From the NCBI GenBank assembly GCA_047974375.1, contig JBKECF010000079.1, positions 23,529-87,528 on the forward strand: DNA of 64,000 nucleotides. Direction: 5' to 3'. This DNA comes from JBKECF01 sp047974375. GTDB lineage: Bacteria; Bacillota; Clostridia; Lachnospirales; CAMZNU01. The position numbers were made by a program, and so were the translations under genes. Below are positions 35,733 through 45,401 of the stretch, in pieces. The notes below the pieces were generated by a model. That model made no database searches and had not been told where the DNA came from. It was given only the letters and a program-made list of their open reading frames with translations. The stretch's first letter is position 1; every line of letters begins with the position of its first letter.

Positions 35733-35843
35733 TTAATTGGTAAGAATTAGACCCCAAACTCAATGTATACATAGGTGGTGGGACTGTCTAATTCGTCGTT
35801 CAGTGGGGGTACAAGCCCCCGCTGACGGAAAGGTTTATTGACT
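35733..35843 (-). repeat. Dispersed intergenic repeat, copy D (short, inverted)
   Basis: On the plus strand it starts GGTAAGAATTAGACCCC (B end) and finishes GACGGAAAGGTTTATTGAC (A end). Compared with copies B, C and E it lacks the middle block with GAGTTGGTTGC and the AAAGC hairpin, so it is about 111 bp. It ends 7 bases before the ribosome site of the next gene. Confidence 0.85.
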
Positions 35844-35861
35844 AGATTATGGAGGGTAATT

Positions 35862-37187
35862 ATGAAACTAAAAATGTTTAAAAGAATTACAGTGGCAATG
35901 TTACTAACAATGACTACTTTAATGGGTTGTGTTGGTAACGAAAAATCATCTGTTGATGATGTAACTGAGTCAGAGGTTAGTGCAGGAGATAAAAGCGAGA
36001 ATGATGAAGAAAGTAGCAACGAGGATATTAATGTTACCTTTTGGTCGTTAAGCACAAGGCAGGATGCTTTAGAACCAATAATTGAAGAGTTTAACAAAAC
36101 TAACGAAGAGGGCATTAAGGTTACTGGGGCATACTATAGTACTGATGGTATAAAAGATGCCTGTAAAGTTGGAGCAACTTCAAATACGCTTCCAAATATG
36201 TGGTTTAACTGGGGTGGGGCGTTAGGTTCTTTTTATGTTGATAATGACTTAACCTACGATTTGACTCAATATGCTATAGACAATGATTGGAAAAGTAAAT
36301 TCGCAGAAAATACGTTGGCTTTATCTACTTTTAACGAAAAATTATCGGGATATCCTACTAGTTATAATGTGCTAGGGATATATTACAGAAAGGATATTTT
36401 TGACAAATATAATTTAGAAGAGCCTGAAACTTTAGAAGAGTTTGAAGAAATATGTGCAATTCTAAAAGAAAATGGTGTTACACCAATGTTTACTGGAGGC
36501 TTAAATGGATGGCATACAATGCGTTTTATTGAGCAACTTATTGAACACTATGCAGGACCAGAACTACATGATAGTATGAATACTTTTGTTGAAAGCTATA
36601 ATAACGATGCTTCAATTAAAGCCTTTGAAAAATATAAAGAGTTTTGCGAAAAAGGATATTTCCCAGATGGTTTTGTAACACAGGATCCAGATGATTATAT
36701 GATAGCCTTAGCGAGTTCTCAATGTGCAATGGACTTACAAGGACAGTGGTATGACGGTAAAATTTTAGAGGAAGGTTTAAATATGGATGACTATGGAGTT
36801 TTTCCTTTCCCTAGTAACGATTCACACAGGTTATCTTCTTTTGGCGAAATGACGCAGTTTAATGTCAAAAATACGCCTGAAGAACTAGAAGCTTGCATAA
36901 AATTCATGGATTATTATTATAGTGCTGAGAATGTAGAAAAGTATCCAGAATTTTTTAAATTACCTTTAACTTATGTAGGTTCTACAATGGCAGATGACCA
37001 ACCATTATCGGCAGAATTGCTTGTACATGGCGATAATAATGGTACCTTTACAATTACTGATCAAGCTTTTCCACCAGAAATAGCAGACGTATTATTTTAT
37101 GCCCAAGATGCAATTGCCAATGGACAGATGGAACCAAAAGCGGCAGCAACTAGTATATCGGATGCAATAGATGCTTACGATAAATAA
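35862..37187 (+). CDS. Sugar ABC transporter substrate-binding lipoprotein
   Basis: Extracytoplasmic receptor of a CUT1 importer. The 441 residues begin with a signal ending LTMTTLMGC, with an acidic linker after the lipid Cys, then a family 1 binding-protein fold (VTFWSLSTRQDALEPIIEEF, later AMDLQGQWYDG). The ATG at 35862 is preceded by GGAGGGTAATT; an upstream TTG at 35838 lies inside the repeat. Permeases and a glycoside hydrolase follow, so it probably binds an oligosaccharide. Confidence 0.93.
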   Translation: MKLKMFKRITVAMLLTMTTLMGCVGNEKSSVDDVTESEVSAGDKSENDEESSNEDINVTFWSLSTRQDALEPIIEEFNKTNEEGIKVTGAYYSTDGIKDACKVGATSNTLPNMWFNWGGALGSFYVDNDLTYDLTQYAIDNDWKSKFAENTLALSTFNEKLSGYPTSYNVLGIYYRKDIFDKYNLEEPETLEEFEEICAILKENGVTPMFTGGLNGWHTMRFIEQLIEHYAGPELHDSMNTFVESYNNDASIKAFEKYKEFCEKGYFPDGFVTQDPDDYMIALASSQCAMDLQGQWYDGKILEEGLNMDDYGVFPFPSNDSHRLSSFGEMTQFNVKNTPEELEACIKFMDYYYSAENVEKYPEFFKLPLTYVGSTMADDQPLSAELLVHGDNNGTFTITDQAFPPEIADVLFYAQDAIANGQMEPKAAATSISDAIDAYDK

Positions 37188-37217
37188 TAAAATATTAAGT
37201 GCAACACAGGAGGTGCT

Positions 37218-38102
37218 ATGGAAAAAAATAAAAAGAAATATAATGGAATAGATAAAACAGCATTATTGTTTTTACTACCAGCAATGGTGATATATATATC
37301 GGTAATTATTTTTCCTGTGTTTTATTCTTTGTATATTGGTTTCTTTCAGTGGAACGGGATTGGGGAGATGAATTTTGTTGGGATATCAAATTATGTAGAA
37401 TTAATACTAAATGATGCAGTTTTTCATAAGGCTATTAAAAATAATGCAATTTGGATAGTACTTACTCTAACGGTAACAATGATAACATCATTTATTTTGG
37501 CTATGATACTTTGCAATAATTTTAAGGGGAAGACATTTTTTAGAGGATTGTTTTATTTGCCTTGTGTTATAGCTCCTATAGCTGTAGCTATAATTTGGCG
37601 TTGGATTTATAATCCAAATATAGGATTTGTTAATGAATTTTTTCGCCTTATAGGATTTGAATATTCACAAAATTGGATATCTAGCCCAACAGCAAGTTTA
37701 TATGCTGTTTTTGCTGCATCAGTTTGGCAAGGCGTTGGGCAACCTATGTTATTATTTATTGCTGGAATAAGTGCGATTTCTACAGATGTGTTAGAAGCGT
37801 CGGTTATTGACGGCGCAAAAGGTATAAAAAAATTATTTTATATAATTATACCGATGCTGAGAGAAACATTTGTTATTGTAATAGCAACATTACTAGTTGC
37901 ATCTATGAAAGTATATGACATTATACAGGGATTAACTGGAGGTGGTCCAGGGGATGCAACGGAAATGTTATCGACATACATGTATTCACAAGTGTTTAAA
38001 TATAACAATGTTGGATACGGCACGGCAGTAGCCTGTATTATGGTTTTAATAATGCTTATTGTTATTATTCCTTACGTGCTATTTATGGCTAAAGAAGATT
38101 AA
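37218..38102 (+). CDS. CUT1 sugar ABC transporter permease (MalF/UgpA type)
   Basis: First membrane subunit, 294 residues, six hydrophobic segments, EAA loop at about 193-212 (EASVIDGAKGIKKLFYIIIP). It starts with a basic, Lys-rich N-terminus typical of these subunits. Ribosome site AGGAGG; 30 bases after the binding-protein gene. Confidence 0.93.
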   Translation: MEKNKKKYNGIDKTALLFLLPAMVIYISVIIFPVFYSLYIGFFQWNGIGEMNFVGISNYVELILNDAVFHKAIKNNAIWIVLTLTVTMITSFILAMILCNNFKGKTFFRGLFYLPCVIAPIAVAIIWRWIYNPNIGFVNEFFRLIGFEYSQNWISSPTASLYAVFAASVWQGVGQPMLLFIAGISAISTDVLEASVIDGAKGIKKLFYIIIPMLRETFVIVIATLLVASMKVYDIIQGLTGGGPGDATEMLSTYMYSQVFKYNNVGYGTAVACIMVLIMLIVIIPYVLFMAKED

Positions 38103-38113
38103 GGAGGAGAAAA

Positions 38114-38956
38114 ATGAATGAAGGTAAAGTGAAAAAGATTACTAAAAAAACACTATTATACATACTCCTTACTATTTTGGCTATTGTCTGGATAGTGCCG
38201 ATTTTTACATTAGTTGCCACGGCTGTAAAAAGCAAATCGGATTTTTATAGTGGAATAAGTTTGTTTGCAATGCCTAAGGAATTCGCTTGGAGCAACTTTG
38301 TAAAAGCGATTACTAGGGGTCGATTATTTCAATATATGAGAAATGGAATGATTATAACGTCTTTGAAAGTTCCATTGGGAATATTTATAGAGGCAATGGC
38401 TGCTTTTTCTTTGACAAGATTGGGTATAAAACATGCTAATGGTTTATTTGTTTTTTTTCTAATAGGCATGATGCTCCCTTTTCAAACTGCCTTAGTACCA
38501 ATTAATATTATTTATACGAAATTAAATCTTATTAATACATATGGAGGATTGTTTTATGTTTACGTAGGTTTTGGTATTTCATTTGGTATTTTAATATTTA
38601 GAGGTTTTTTTAAAGGAATCCCAAAAGAAATAGATGAAGCTGCGGATATAGACGGTTGCAATAAGTGGCAGATATTCAGTAAAATCATTTTGCCAATATC
38701 AAAACCAGCTATTGCTACATTAATTATTACGGATTGTTTATCAACATGGAACGAGTACTTATTGGCGAGTGTTATTATAAATGATAATGCTAAAAAGACA
38801 GTTCCGGTGGGGCTTATGACCTTTGTAGGAGAACACGGAACGGACTATGGTCTGCTATGTGCAGGTGTTCTAATTTCTATAATACCAGTAATAATAGTTT
38901 ACTTATTCTTCCAACGTTATTTCGTTGAAGGGTTATCAGGGGAAGTTAAATCTTAA
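38114..38956 (+). CDS. CUT1 sugar ABC transporter permease (MalG/UgpE type)
   Basis: Second membrane subunit, 280 residues, EAA loop at about 174-194 (DEAADIDGCNKWQIFSKII). It ends VEGLSGEVKS, as is common for the family. It follows its partner by 11 bases and precedes the hydrolase by 19. As with the other sugar systems in the window, no ATPase is linked. Confidence 0.93.
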   Translation: MNEGKVKKITKKTLLYILLTILAIVWIVPIFTLVATAVKSKSDFYSGISLFAMPKEFAWSNFVKAITRGRLFQYMRNGMIITSLKVPLGIFIEAMAAFSLTRLGIKHANGLFVFFLIGMMLPFQTALVPINIIYTKLNLINTYGGLFYVYVGFGISFGILIFRGFFKGIPKEIDEAADIDGCNKWQIFSKIILPISKPAIATLIITDCLSTWNEYLLASVIINDNAKKTVPVGLMTFVGEHGTDYGLLCAGVLISIIPVIIVYLFFQRYFVEGLSGEVKS

Positions 38957-38975
38957 TTAATAGGAGGAGTTTTAA

Positions 38976-40514
38976 ATGGCGATTGAATATAATAAAAAAG
39001 TGGAAAAATGGGATGTATTTGAAGTTGTTATAAATGGACCAAGTGAAAATAATCCATTTATTGATCAGTGGGTTAAGGGTACATTCATTCATAAAAAGCA
39101 CACTGTAGAAGTAGATGGATTTTACGATGACAAAGGTATCTATAAAATTAGGTTTATGCCTTCTTTTGTTGGTGACTATATGTTTAATGTAGAAAGTAGT
39201 TTTGGCATGAATGAAGAAGGTTGCTTTGAATCGATTAATCCTACAGCTGGTAATAAGGGACCTGTTAGGGTAGCTAATACATTTCACTTTGCCTATGAAG
39301 ATGGAACACCCTATTATTCCATAGGAACAACATGTTATGTTTGGAACTTACAAAGCGATGAATTAATTAAAGAAACCTTAAATACCTTAAGGGATAGTGC
39401 TTTTAATAAAATACGTTTTTGTATATTTCCAAAGCACTACAATTACAACTTCAAAGAACCAAGGTCATACCCTTATGAAGGAACGCCAATGGACTCTAGA
39501 GTTCTTACAAAAGAAAATTTTAAGGACTATACACCATTATCTAAGGGTAACGATTGGAACTTTAATAGATTTAATACAGAGCATTTTGCCCATATTGAAA
39601 ATTGCATTTTAGAGTTGCAAAAGATAGGGATAGAGGCAGACATAATAGTTATGCATCCATATGATAGATGGGGATTTTCAAATATGTCGTCTGAAAATGA
39701 TGTGATATATTGGAAGTACGTGATGGCGAGGCTTTCGGCTTTTAGAAACGTATGGTGGTCTCTAGCTAACGAGTATGATTTATTAGAGTATAAATCTCAT
39801 GAAGATTGGGAGAGCTACGCAAGGATAATAAGCGAGAAAGATCCCTATAATCATTTAACTTCTATCCATAATTGCAGACCTTTTTATGATTATAAATTAC
39901 CTTGGATTACACATTGTAGCATACAGAGGCAGGAGTTATATAGGACGGCTGAACTTACTGATAAATGGAGATTAGAGTATAGAAAACCCATTGTATTAGA
40001 TGAAATATGCTATGAGGGAAATATAGAACATGGATGGGGTAATATTTCGGGGGAAGAAATGCTAAGAAGGTTTTGGGAGGCTGCTTGCCGAGGTGGGTAT
40101 CCTGGACACGGAGAAACATATTTAAATGACGAAGATATACTGTGGTGGTCCCATGGTGGTAAGTTGCATGGAGAAAGTCATAAAAGATTTAAATTATTAT
40201 TGGAGGTTTACAATGAAACGCCAGGACTTGGTTTAGCTCCCTACGATTTAGGTTGGGATGGAATATGTGCTGTCCCTGAAATGACTGTATCACAGCATAA
40301 AAAAGTTAAAGATTATTATTTAATTTACTATAGTTTTATGCAACCGTTATTTAAAGAATATTATTTTGATGATGAAACCTCATACTCTGTGCAAGTTATT
40401 GATACATGGAATATGACAAGAGAGGACAAGGGAGTATTTAAAGGGAAATTCAAAGTAGAGTTACTAGGTAAGCCATATATTGCAGTGCAAATTAAAAAGG
40501 TGTGTCAAGAATAA
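38976..40514 (+). CDS. Cytoplasmic DUF5060/DUF4038-type glycoside hydrolase
   Basis: Probable intracellular glycosidase acting on the imported oligosaccharide. The 512 residues have no signal peptide. They hold an N-terminal beta domain (about 8-80, KWDVFEVVINGP, then GFYDDKGIYKIRFMPSF) of the DUF5060 kind, a TIM-barrel domain of the DUF4038 kind (about 100-400) and a short C-terminal beta domain like DUF5605. Likely catalytic acids are Glu266 in WWSLANEYD and Glu343 in KPIVLDEICYEG, the acid/base and nucleophile positions expected for clan GH-A. Relatives include apiosidase-like and rhamnogalacturonan-related enzymes, but the substrate is not settled by sequence. It is last in the operon. 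Confidence 0.88.
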   Translation: MAIEYNKKVEKWDVFEVVINGPSENNPFIDQWVKGTFIHKKHTVEVDGFYDDKGIYKIRFMPSFVGDYMFNVESSFGMNEEGCFESINPTAGNKGPVRVANTFHFAYEDGTPYYSIGTTCYVWNLQSDELIKETLNTLRDSAFNKIRFCIFPKHYNYNFKEPRSYPYEGTPMDSRVLTKENFKDYTPLSKGNDWNFNRFNTEHFAHIENCILELQKIGIEADIIVMHPYDRWGFSNMSSENDVIYWKYVMARLSAFRNVWWSLANEYDLLEYKSHEDWESYARIISEKDPYNHLTSIHNCRPFYDYKLPWITHCSIQRQELYRTAELTDKWRLEYRKPIVLDEICYEGNIEHGWGNISGEEMLRRFWEAACRGGYPGHGETYLNDEDILWWSHGGKLHGESHKRFKLLLEVYNETPGLGLAPYDLGWDGICAVPEMTVSQHKKVKDYYLIYYSFMQPLFKEYYFDDETSYSVQVIDTWNMTREDKGVFKGKFKVELLGKPYIAVQIKKVCQE

Positions 40515-40531
40515 TATCAGTGCAAAAAAAT

Positions 40532-40570
40532 AAAACTATCGTTAGGCGAGATACGATAGTTTTATTTTTT
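40532..40570. terminator. Bidirectional terminator between convergent genes
   Basis: AAAACTATCGT (40532-40542) and ACGATAGTTTT (40553-40563), followed by a T run on the plus strand and preceded by an A run that serves the minus strand. Confidence 0.88.
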
Positions 40571-42319
40571 TTATTGGGATAAAATATTAACCTCAAATAA
40601 ATGTATATTTTTTAGACCGTGAGTATTTTTAAATTCTAATCTTATTTTATCACAAAGTAAATTATGTGTATTTATATTATTGTATCTTAAGTAATTGTCA
40701 GCTATTTTAATTTCTTTAACGAGATTGTTTTTGTAATATATTAAAACTAAATAATCTTTAACAAGCTCTTCTGGCATTGATAAAGGGATTTTTCCACGTT
40801 CACCATATAAAGTTAGCATAAGTTCTTTCGATAAGTTGGAGTCGAATTTAATTTTTATACAGCCTACCTTTTTTTGATTAAAATTAAATTCTATCCATTC
40901 ATTTTTATTTGTCATTTCTTCAGAAGACCACATATTTATTCTGTTTGTATTTCTGCTTAATCCATTAACTACATTTATACAGGGGCAAGTTTTTAATTCA
41001 CTACTCGCCTTTATAGTGGCTTCTTTGGCTATATCTTTACTATTATTATTTATAAATCCAGGAATAAATATGTCGTCATCAACTAGTTCTTGCTGTAACT
41101 CTTTTATAATAGGTAAAACATCTTTTGGTGAAATAGATTTGCTATGGCAAAAGTAGGCGGATTTACCAATTGCCTCGCCGATGACAGCACAGGTCGCTAT
41201 TACTCTAGTAGACCCAAATGCCATATGACTCGCACTTATATTTCTTCCGCCAATGAATAAATTTGAAATATCTTTAGAATATATGGCTCTATATGGAATA
41301 GTGTATAAATTATCCATATTTATATATTCGGTAGGCTCTAAACTGTTGGTTAATCCACCGATTATATGCATATCCATTGGCCAACCACCATAGGCTATGG
41401 CATCGTCAAATATTTTTCCTGAAGATAGATCATTTTCATTTAAAATGTAGTCCCCTATAACTCGGCGGCTTTCTCTTTTTCCTGGGAGAAAGCCTATCCA
41501 ATCTAATGCGTGATTTTTTGCATCATGGTCACCGGAATTTTTTATATGATCCCAAACACCGTATATCGATTTTAGTAATTCATCTCGTAAATATTCACCG
41601 TCGGTAATTACATTTTCATCTTTGCCACCAAGTTCTATCCACCAATAATTAAAATATTCATTACCATGGAGTCTGCCATATAAATCTTCTTCTGTATAGT
41701 GCTTAGCGAATTTAGGCTTTTTAAATTCTATTGGATACCCAACATCTTTAGTTGTAAAAAGTAGAGTATTGCCCATAGTGTGTGTATCGGCTTTAGCAGG
41801 TGCATGGGGTTCGTTAAAGGTTAATTTATCTTCACGTCCGTACATTATTTCACAACCAGCTTTATAAGCTATAAATCCATCGCCAGTACAATCAGCAAAG
41901 GTATTTGCATAAAAACTTATTTCCTTTTCAGTTGTTGACTGGTATCCTGTTACGTAAATTATTTTGTCATGTGATTTTTCCACAAATTGTACTCTTGTAT
42001 TTAAAAAAAGTGACAGATTTTCTTGAAATCTAGCTTTTTCCCAAAGTACAGTATCAAAAATGGAATAAGATTTTTGTCTATTACAGTTAATGTTCTCTAA
42101 TTGTATTTCCTCAATTATACCGGTTTCACGGGCATTTTTCCTATTTCCATGATTGTCTGCTCCGCATATATGCATCCTTATTTCAGAACTTGCATTGCCG
42201 CCTAGTACAGGCCTGTCTTGTATTAAAGCTGTTTTTATACCTTTACGGCTAGCTGCAATGGCTGCGCATAAACCGGAAAGGCCACCACCTATTACTATAA
42301 AATCGAAATTTACTTTCAT
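40571..42319 (-). CDS. FAD-dependent oxidoreductase (FAD_oxidored) with discoidin-like C-terminal domain
   Basis: Flavoprotein of the FAD_oxidored family often found in carbohydrate-use loci, with no settled reaction. The 582 residues start with an FAD-binding fold (FIVIGGGLSGLCAAIAAS), then LGGNASSEIRMHICGADNHG, the family hallmark, and ADCTGDGFIAYKAGCE. From about residue 450 there is a beta-rich domain (WIEFNFNQKKVGCIKIKFD) resembling F5/8 type C discoidin folds. No signal peptide, so it is cytoplasmic. It is a single gene divergent to the second kinase, between two sugar operons. It could oxidise a sugar released by the neighbouring hydrolase (inference). Confidence 0.88.
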   Translation of the reverse strand: MKVNFDFIVIGGGLSGLCAAIAASRKGIKTALIQDRPVLGGNASSEIRMHICGADNHGNRKNARETGIIEEIQLENINCNRQKSYSIFDTVLWEKARFQENLSLFLNTRVQFVEKSHDKIIYVTGYQSTTEKEISFYANTFADCTGDGFIAYKAGCEIMYGREDKLTFNEPHAPAKADTHTMGNTLLFTTKDVGYPIEFKKPKFAKHYTEEDLYGRLHGNEYFNYWWIELGGKDENVITDGEYLRDELLKSIYGVWDHIKNSGDHDAKNHALDWIGFLPGKRESRRVIGDYILNENDLSSGKIFDDAIAYGGWPMDMHIIGGLTNSLEPTEYINMDNLYTIPYRAIYSKDISNLFIGGRNISASHMAFGSTRVIATCAVIGEAIGKSAYFCHSKSISPKDVLPIIKELQQELVDDDIFIPGFINNNSKDIAKEATIKASSELKTCPCINVVNGLSRNTNRINMWSSEEMTNKNEWIEFNFNQKKVGCIKIKFDSNLSKELMLTLYGERGKIPLSMPEELVKDYLVLIYYKNNLVKEIKIADNYLRYNNINTHNLLCDKIRLEFKNTHGLKNIHLFEVNILSQ

Positions 42320-42483
42320 AAATACCTCCGTAATAATTTAGATTCATTTACCTCATGATAGAATAAATATATATATATTTCCAAATATATTGTTTTTATG
42401 TAAAAAAAATTTATAAACAAGTTGAATAAGTTAAAAAATATTCGTGTAAAAAATTTTATACTATATATTACAAGGAGGCTGTT

Positions 42484-44193
42484 TTGAAAAAGAGAAAAAT
42501 AAGTTTACAAAAAAAATTCATGCTATACATTTTTTTAGTGTCTGCTATACCACTTATTATTTTGCCTTTTATAGGATATACATATACTGAAAAAATACTT
42601 ACTAAAAAGATTGAAGAAAATAGTAAGCAAACATTAGAACAAATGGTTAATGAATTTGATGAGATACTTAACAAAATAATTATTGTGTCAAATTTTATTA
42701 ACTTAAATAAAGAAATAGAAAATGAAATTCAAGAGATAGGAGAAAATAAATCACTTTTTAGCGGTAAAAGTATTAATGAGGCATTGCTAACTGCCCAGAC
42801 TAGTAATTTATATTTATATGATGTTGAAACTTGTTTTTTTGACTTTTATGGAGATTATTATAGCGCAAGCAACAAAAGGTACAACTATGATAGGGTTAAA
42901 GAGTCAAGGTGGTTTAAGGAAGCCTTAGAAAATAATGGCTTTTTTATATGGAATGGTCCAGCAAACAGTGTTTTAGACTTCGAAGATGGTATAGCTTTAA
43001 CAAGGTTAATAAAAACTTCAAGTGGGCAGAAACTAGGGGTGCTTGCAATTTATTTAAGTCAACATGATATAAACAATATATTGGCAAACGGCGGTGAATA
43101 TAAAAATTCATATAGTTTTTTAATTAATGAAAAGCAAGAAATAATAGGTGGTACAGTAAAAGACAATTATATACTTAGTAGCATGAAACTATTAGATAGG
43201 GAAGGTAAGTACACTATAAAAGGTGAAGACGTATTTGTAATATGCAGTGCCATAGATAAAACAAATTGGAGTCTAGTACAAATAACGCCATACAAGTCAT
43301 TAACCTACGAGGTTAAACAATATAGAGATTTTATATTTACTATTAATATAGTGTTTATATTTATAATAATATTTACAGCCTATTTAACATCTAGGCATAC
43401 TACAAGAGAAATTAATATTTTAAATGTATCTGTAGAAAAAATAATAAGAGGAAACTTAAATGCCTATGTTACACCTAGAGGAAGTTTGGAGGTAGTACAG
43501 TTATCAACAAATTTTAATTATATGATAGATGAAATAAATAGATTAATAGAGAATGTAAGAAGCGAAGAAAAAGAAAAAGTAGAAAATAGATTATACGCTT
43601 TAAAATCTCAAATAAGTCCTCACTTTATTTTAAATACATTAAATGGAATTAAGTGGCTGTGTATTATAGAAGATGCGAAGACCTCGGAGGAAATGATTGT
43701 AGCTTTAGGTGTAATTTTAGAAAAAACTTTAGGACATGACAAAATATCCATTGAAGAGGAAATAAAATGTATAGAATATTATATTAAGATACAAAAAATG
43801 AGATATGGCAAAAAAATAAAGGTAAATATAAACTTCGATGATGATATACTACATTGTTTTATACCTGTTTTACTCATTCAACCTATTGTGGAGAATTCTA
43901 TTATTCATGGTTTTGAAGACGAAATGTATGGGGGCATAATAGATATAAGTATAAAGAATAGGAAAAAGTATATTTCAATTATAATAACAGATAATGGTAA
44001 GGGTATTGAAAAAGAAAAAATTAATAAGTTACTAACAACTGAATATAAAAGAAGTGAATCTCAATCTATAGGGGTGAATAATGTATATTCTAGAATAAAG
44101 TTTAATTATAAGAAGCCGTGTGGGATGTGGATGACTTCGACTACGGTAGGAACAAGTACGATTATTTTGTTAAGGAAGGATGAAGAAAATTAA
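42484..44193 (+). CDS. YesM-type sensor histidine kinase
   Basis: Second kinase of this kind in the window. The 569 residues have membrane helices at about 12-34 and 281-300, a dCache-like extracellular region between them, a HAMP-like linker, SQISPHFILNTLNGIKW with His380, and the ATPase domain (N box PIVENSIIHGFED, then DNGKGIEKEK). The start is TTG at 42484 after AAGGAGGCTGTT. It overlaps the regulator gene by 14 bases. In the H box the usual PHFLYNTL reads PHFILNTL. Confidence 0.92.
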   Translation: MKKRKISLQKKFMLYIFLVSAIPLIILPFIGYTYTEKILTKKIEENSKQTLEQMVNEFDEILNKIIIVSNFINLNKEIENEIQEIGENKSLFSGKSINEALLTAQTSNLYLYDVETCFFDFYGDYYSASNKRYNYDRVKESRWFKEALENNGFFIWNGPANSVLDFEDGIALTRLIKTSSGQKLGVLAIYLSQHDINNILANGGEYKNSYSFLINEKQEIIGGTVKDNYILSSMKLLDREGKYTIKGEDVFVICSAIDKTNWSLVQITPYKSLTYEVKQYRDFIFTINIVFIFIIIFTAYLTSRHTTREINILNVSVEKIIRGNLNAYVTPRGSLEVVQLSTNFNYMIDEINRLIENVRSEEKEKVENRLYALKSQISPHFILNTLNGIKWLCIIEDAKTSEEMIVALGVILEKTLGHDKISIEEEIKCIEYYIKIQKMRYGKKIKVNINFDDDILHCFIPVLLIQPIVENSIIHGFEDEMYGGIIDISIKNRKKYISIIITDNGKGIEKEKINKLLTTEYKRSESQSIGVNNVYSRIKFNYKKPCGMWMTSTTVGTSTIILLRKDEEN

Positions 44194-45235
44194 AATTTTA
44201 ATTGTAGATGATGAAATATTAGTAAGAAAAGGTATATTGATGTCAATAGATTGGGAAAAATTGGGAATAACAGATGTTTTTGAAGCGAGCAATGGTGTTG
44301 AAGCATTTGATATTGTCGTGAAAGAAAGGCCGAATTTAGTATTAACAGACATAAAAATGCCAAAAATGAATGGAATTACTCTAATTAAAAAAATAAATGA
44401 AAAATATCCCAGCATAATAATAATTGTATTAAGTTGTATAAACGATAGTGACTATATACGAGAGGCGTTAAAGTATAATAGAGCAATCGATTATATACCT
44501 AAATTATCTATCTCAACAAATGAAATTTACGAAACCATAGAAAAAGTGCTAAAAGCTATTGAAATAAACAAATTGAGAAAAGAGTATTTGCCAATACTTG
44601 CAAATGAGGATATTAGGGCTTTAAAGATGAAGATTATACAGCGTAATGAAGATGAAATAAAAAAGAGCATAGTATGTATATTTACCAAGGCAAAGGCTTA
44701 TTATAAAGACACTAAAGATTTTAAGGAGATACAATATATTCAAGGTATATTTATGGATTTGATACGTGAAGCAGGTGGTGACATTAATAAAATAAATATT
44801 GATGGTGAAAATTTTTATAACTATTTTGAAACGGAATTTGTTGAAGAAATGGAATATAAAATATTAAGATTTGTGCCAATATATTTAGAATTAATATTTA
44901 ATTTAGAGCGTGAGGGTTTAAGTAAAGAAATAAAAAAAGCAATAATTTTTATTAGAAATAATTATAATAAAGACATTAGATTACAAGTAGTAGCTAAAGA
45001 AATTGGATTAAATGAAACATATTTATCTAGAGTGTTTAAAGAAAAAATAGGTGTAAATTTTACTGAATACTTAAATAAGGTTAGGCTGGAGGCTGCTGTT
45101 GATTTACTTAGTACAACAAATTTAACTGTATTTCAAGTTGCGCAGGAGGTTGGATATAATAGCGAAAGTTACTTTAGTAGAATATTCAAGCAGTATTATG
45201 GATTGAGTCCAAAAGCTTATAGAAAGGATGCATAA
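44180..45235 (+). CDS. YesN-type response regulator with AraC-family domain
   Basis: Partner of the kinase gene it overlaps. It is 351 residues: receiver domain to about 120 with Asp57 in LTDIKMPKMNG, a reduced middle part, and a C-terminal AraC domain (LQVVAKEIGLNETYLSRVFK, then VFQVAQEVGYNSESYFSRIF). It is 130 residues shorter than the first YesN in the window because the middle region is smaller. The sugar transporter that starts 166 bases downstream is the likely target. Confidence 0.93.
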   Translation: MKKIKILIVDDEILVRKGILMSIDWEKLGITDVFEASNGVEAFDIVVKERPNLVLTDIKMPKMNGITLIKKINEKYPSIIIIVLSCINDSDYIREALKYNRAIDYIPKLSISTNEIYETIEKVLKAIEINKLRKEYLPILANEDIRALKMKIIQRNEDEIKKSIVCIFTKAKAYYKDTKDFKEIQYIQGIFMDLIREAGGDINKINIDGENFYNYFETEFVEEMEYKILRFVPIYLELIFNLEREGLSKEIKKAIIFIRNNYNKDIRLQVVAKEIGLNETYLSRVFKEKIGVNFTEYLNKVRLEAAVDLLSTTNLTVFQVAQEVGYNSESYFSRIFKQYYGLSPKAYRKDA

Positions 45236-45401
45236 ATTCAATATTTATTTGCATTATTTTTACACTGGTCTTAAATTCAATAAATTCATCTAAAAAAAAT
45301 TATAGAATAGAATGGCAAAGTTGATTATAAGTTAGCTGAAATATTGTTATTATTTCTATAGGGAGAGCAATAAGACCCTTTAAAGGTTATGGAGGTTAAT
45401 T

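Noticed and set aside
38946..39287. Minus-strand ORF of 113 codons
   Set aside because: Lies wholly opposite the glycoside hydrolase start; shadow of that gene with no ribosome site.
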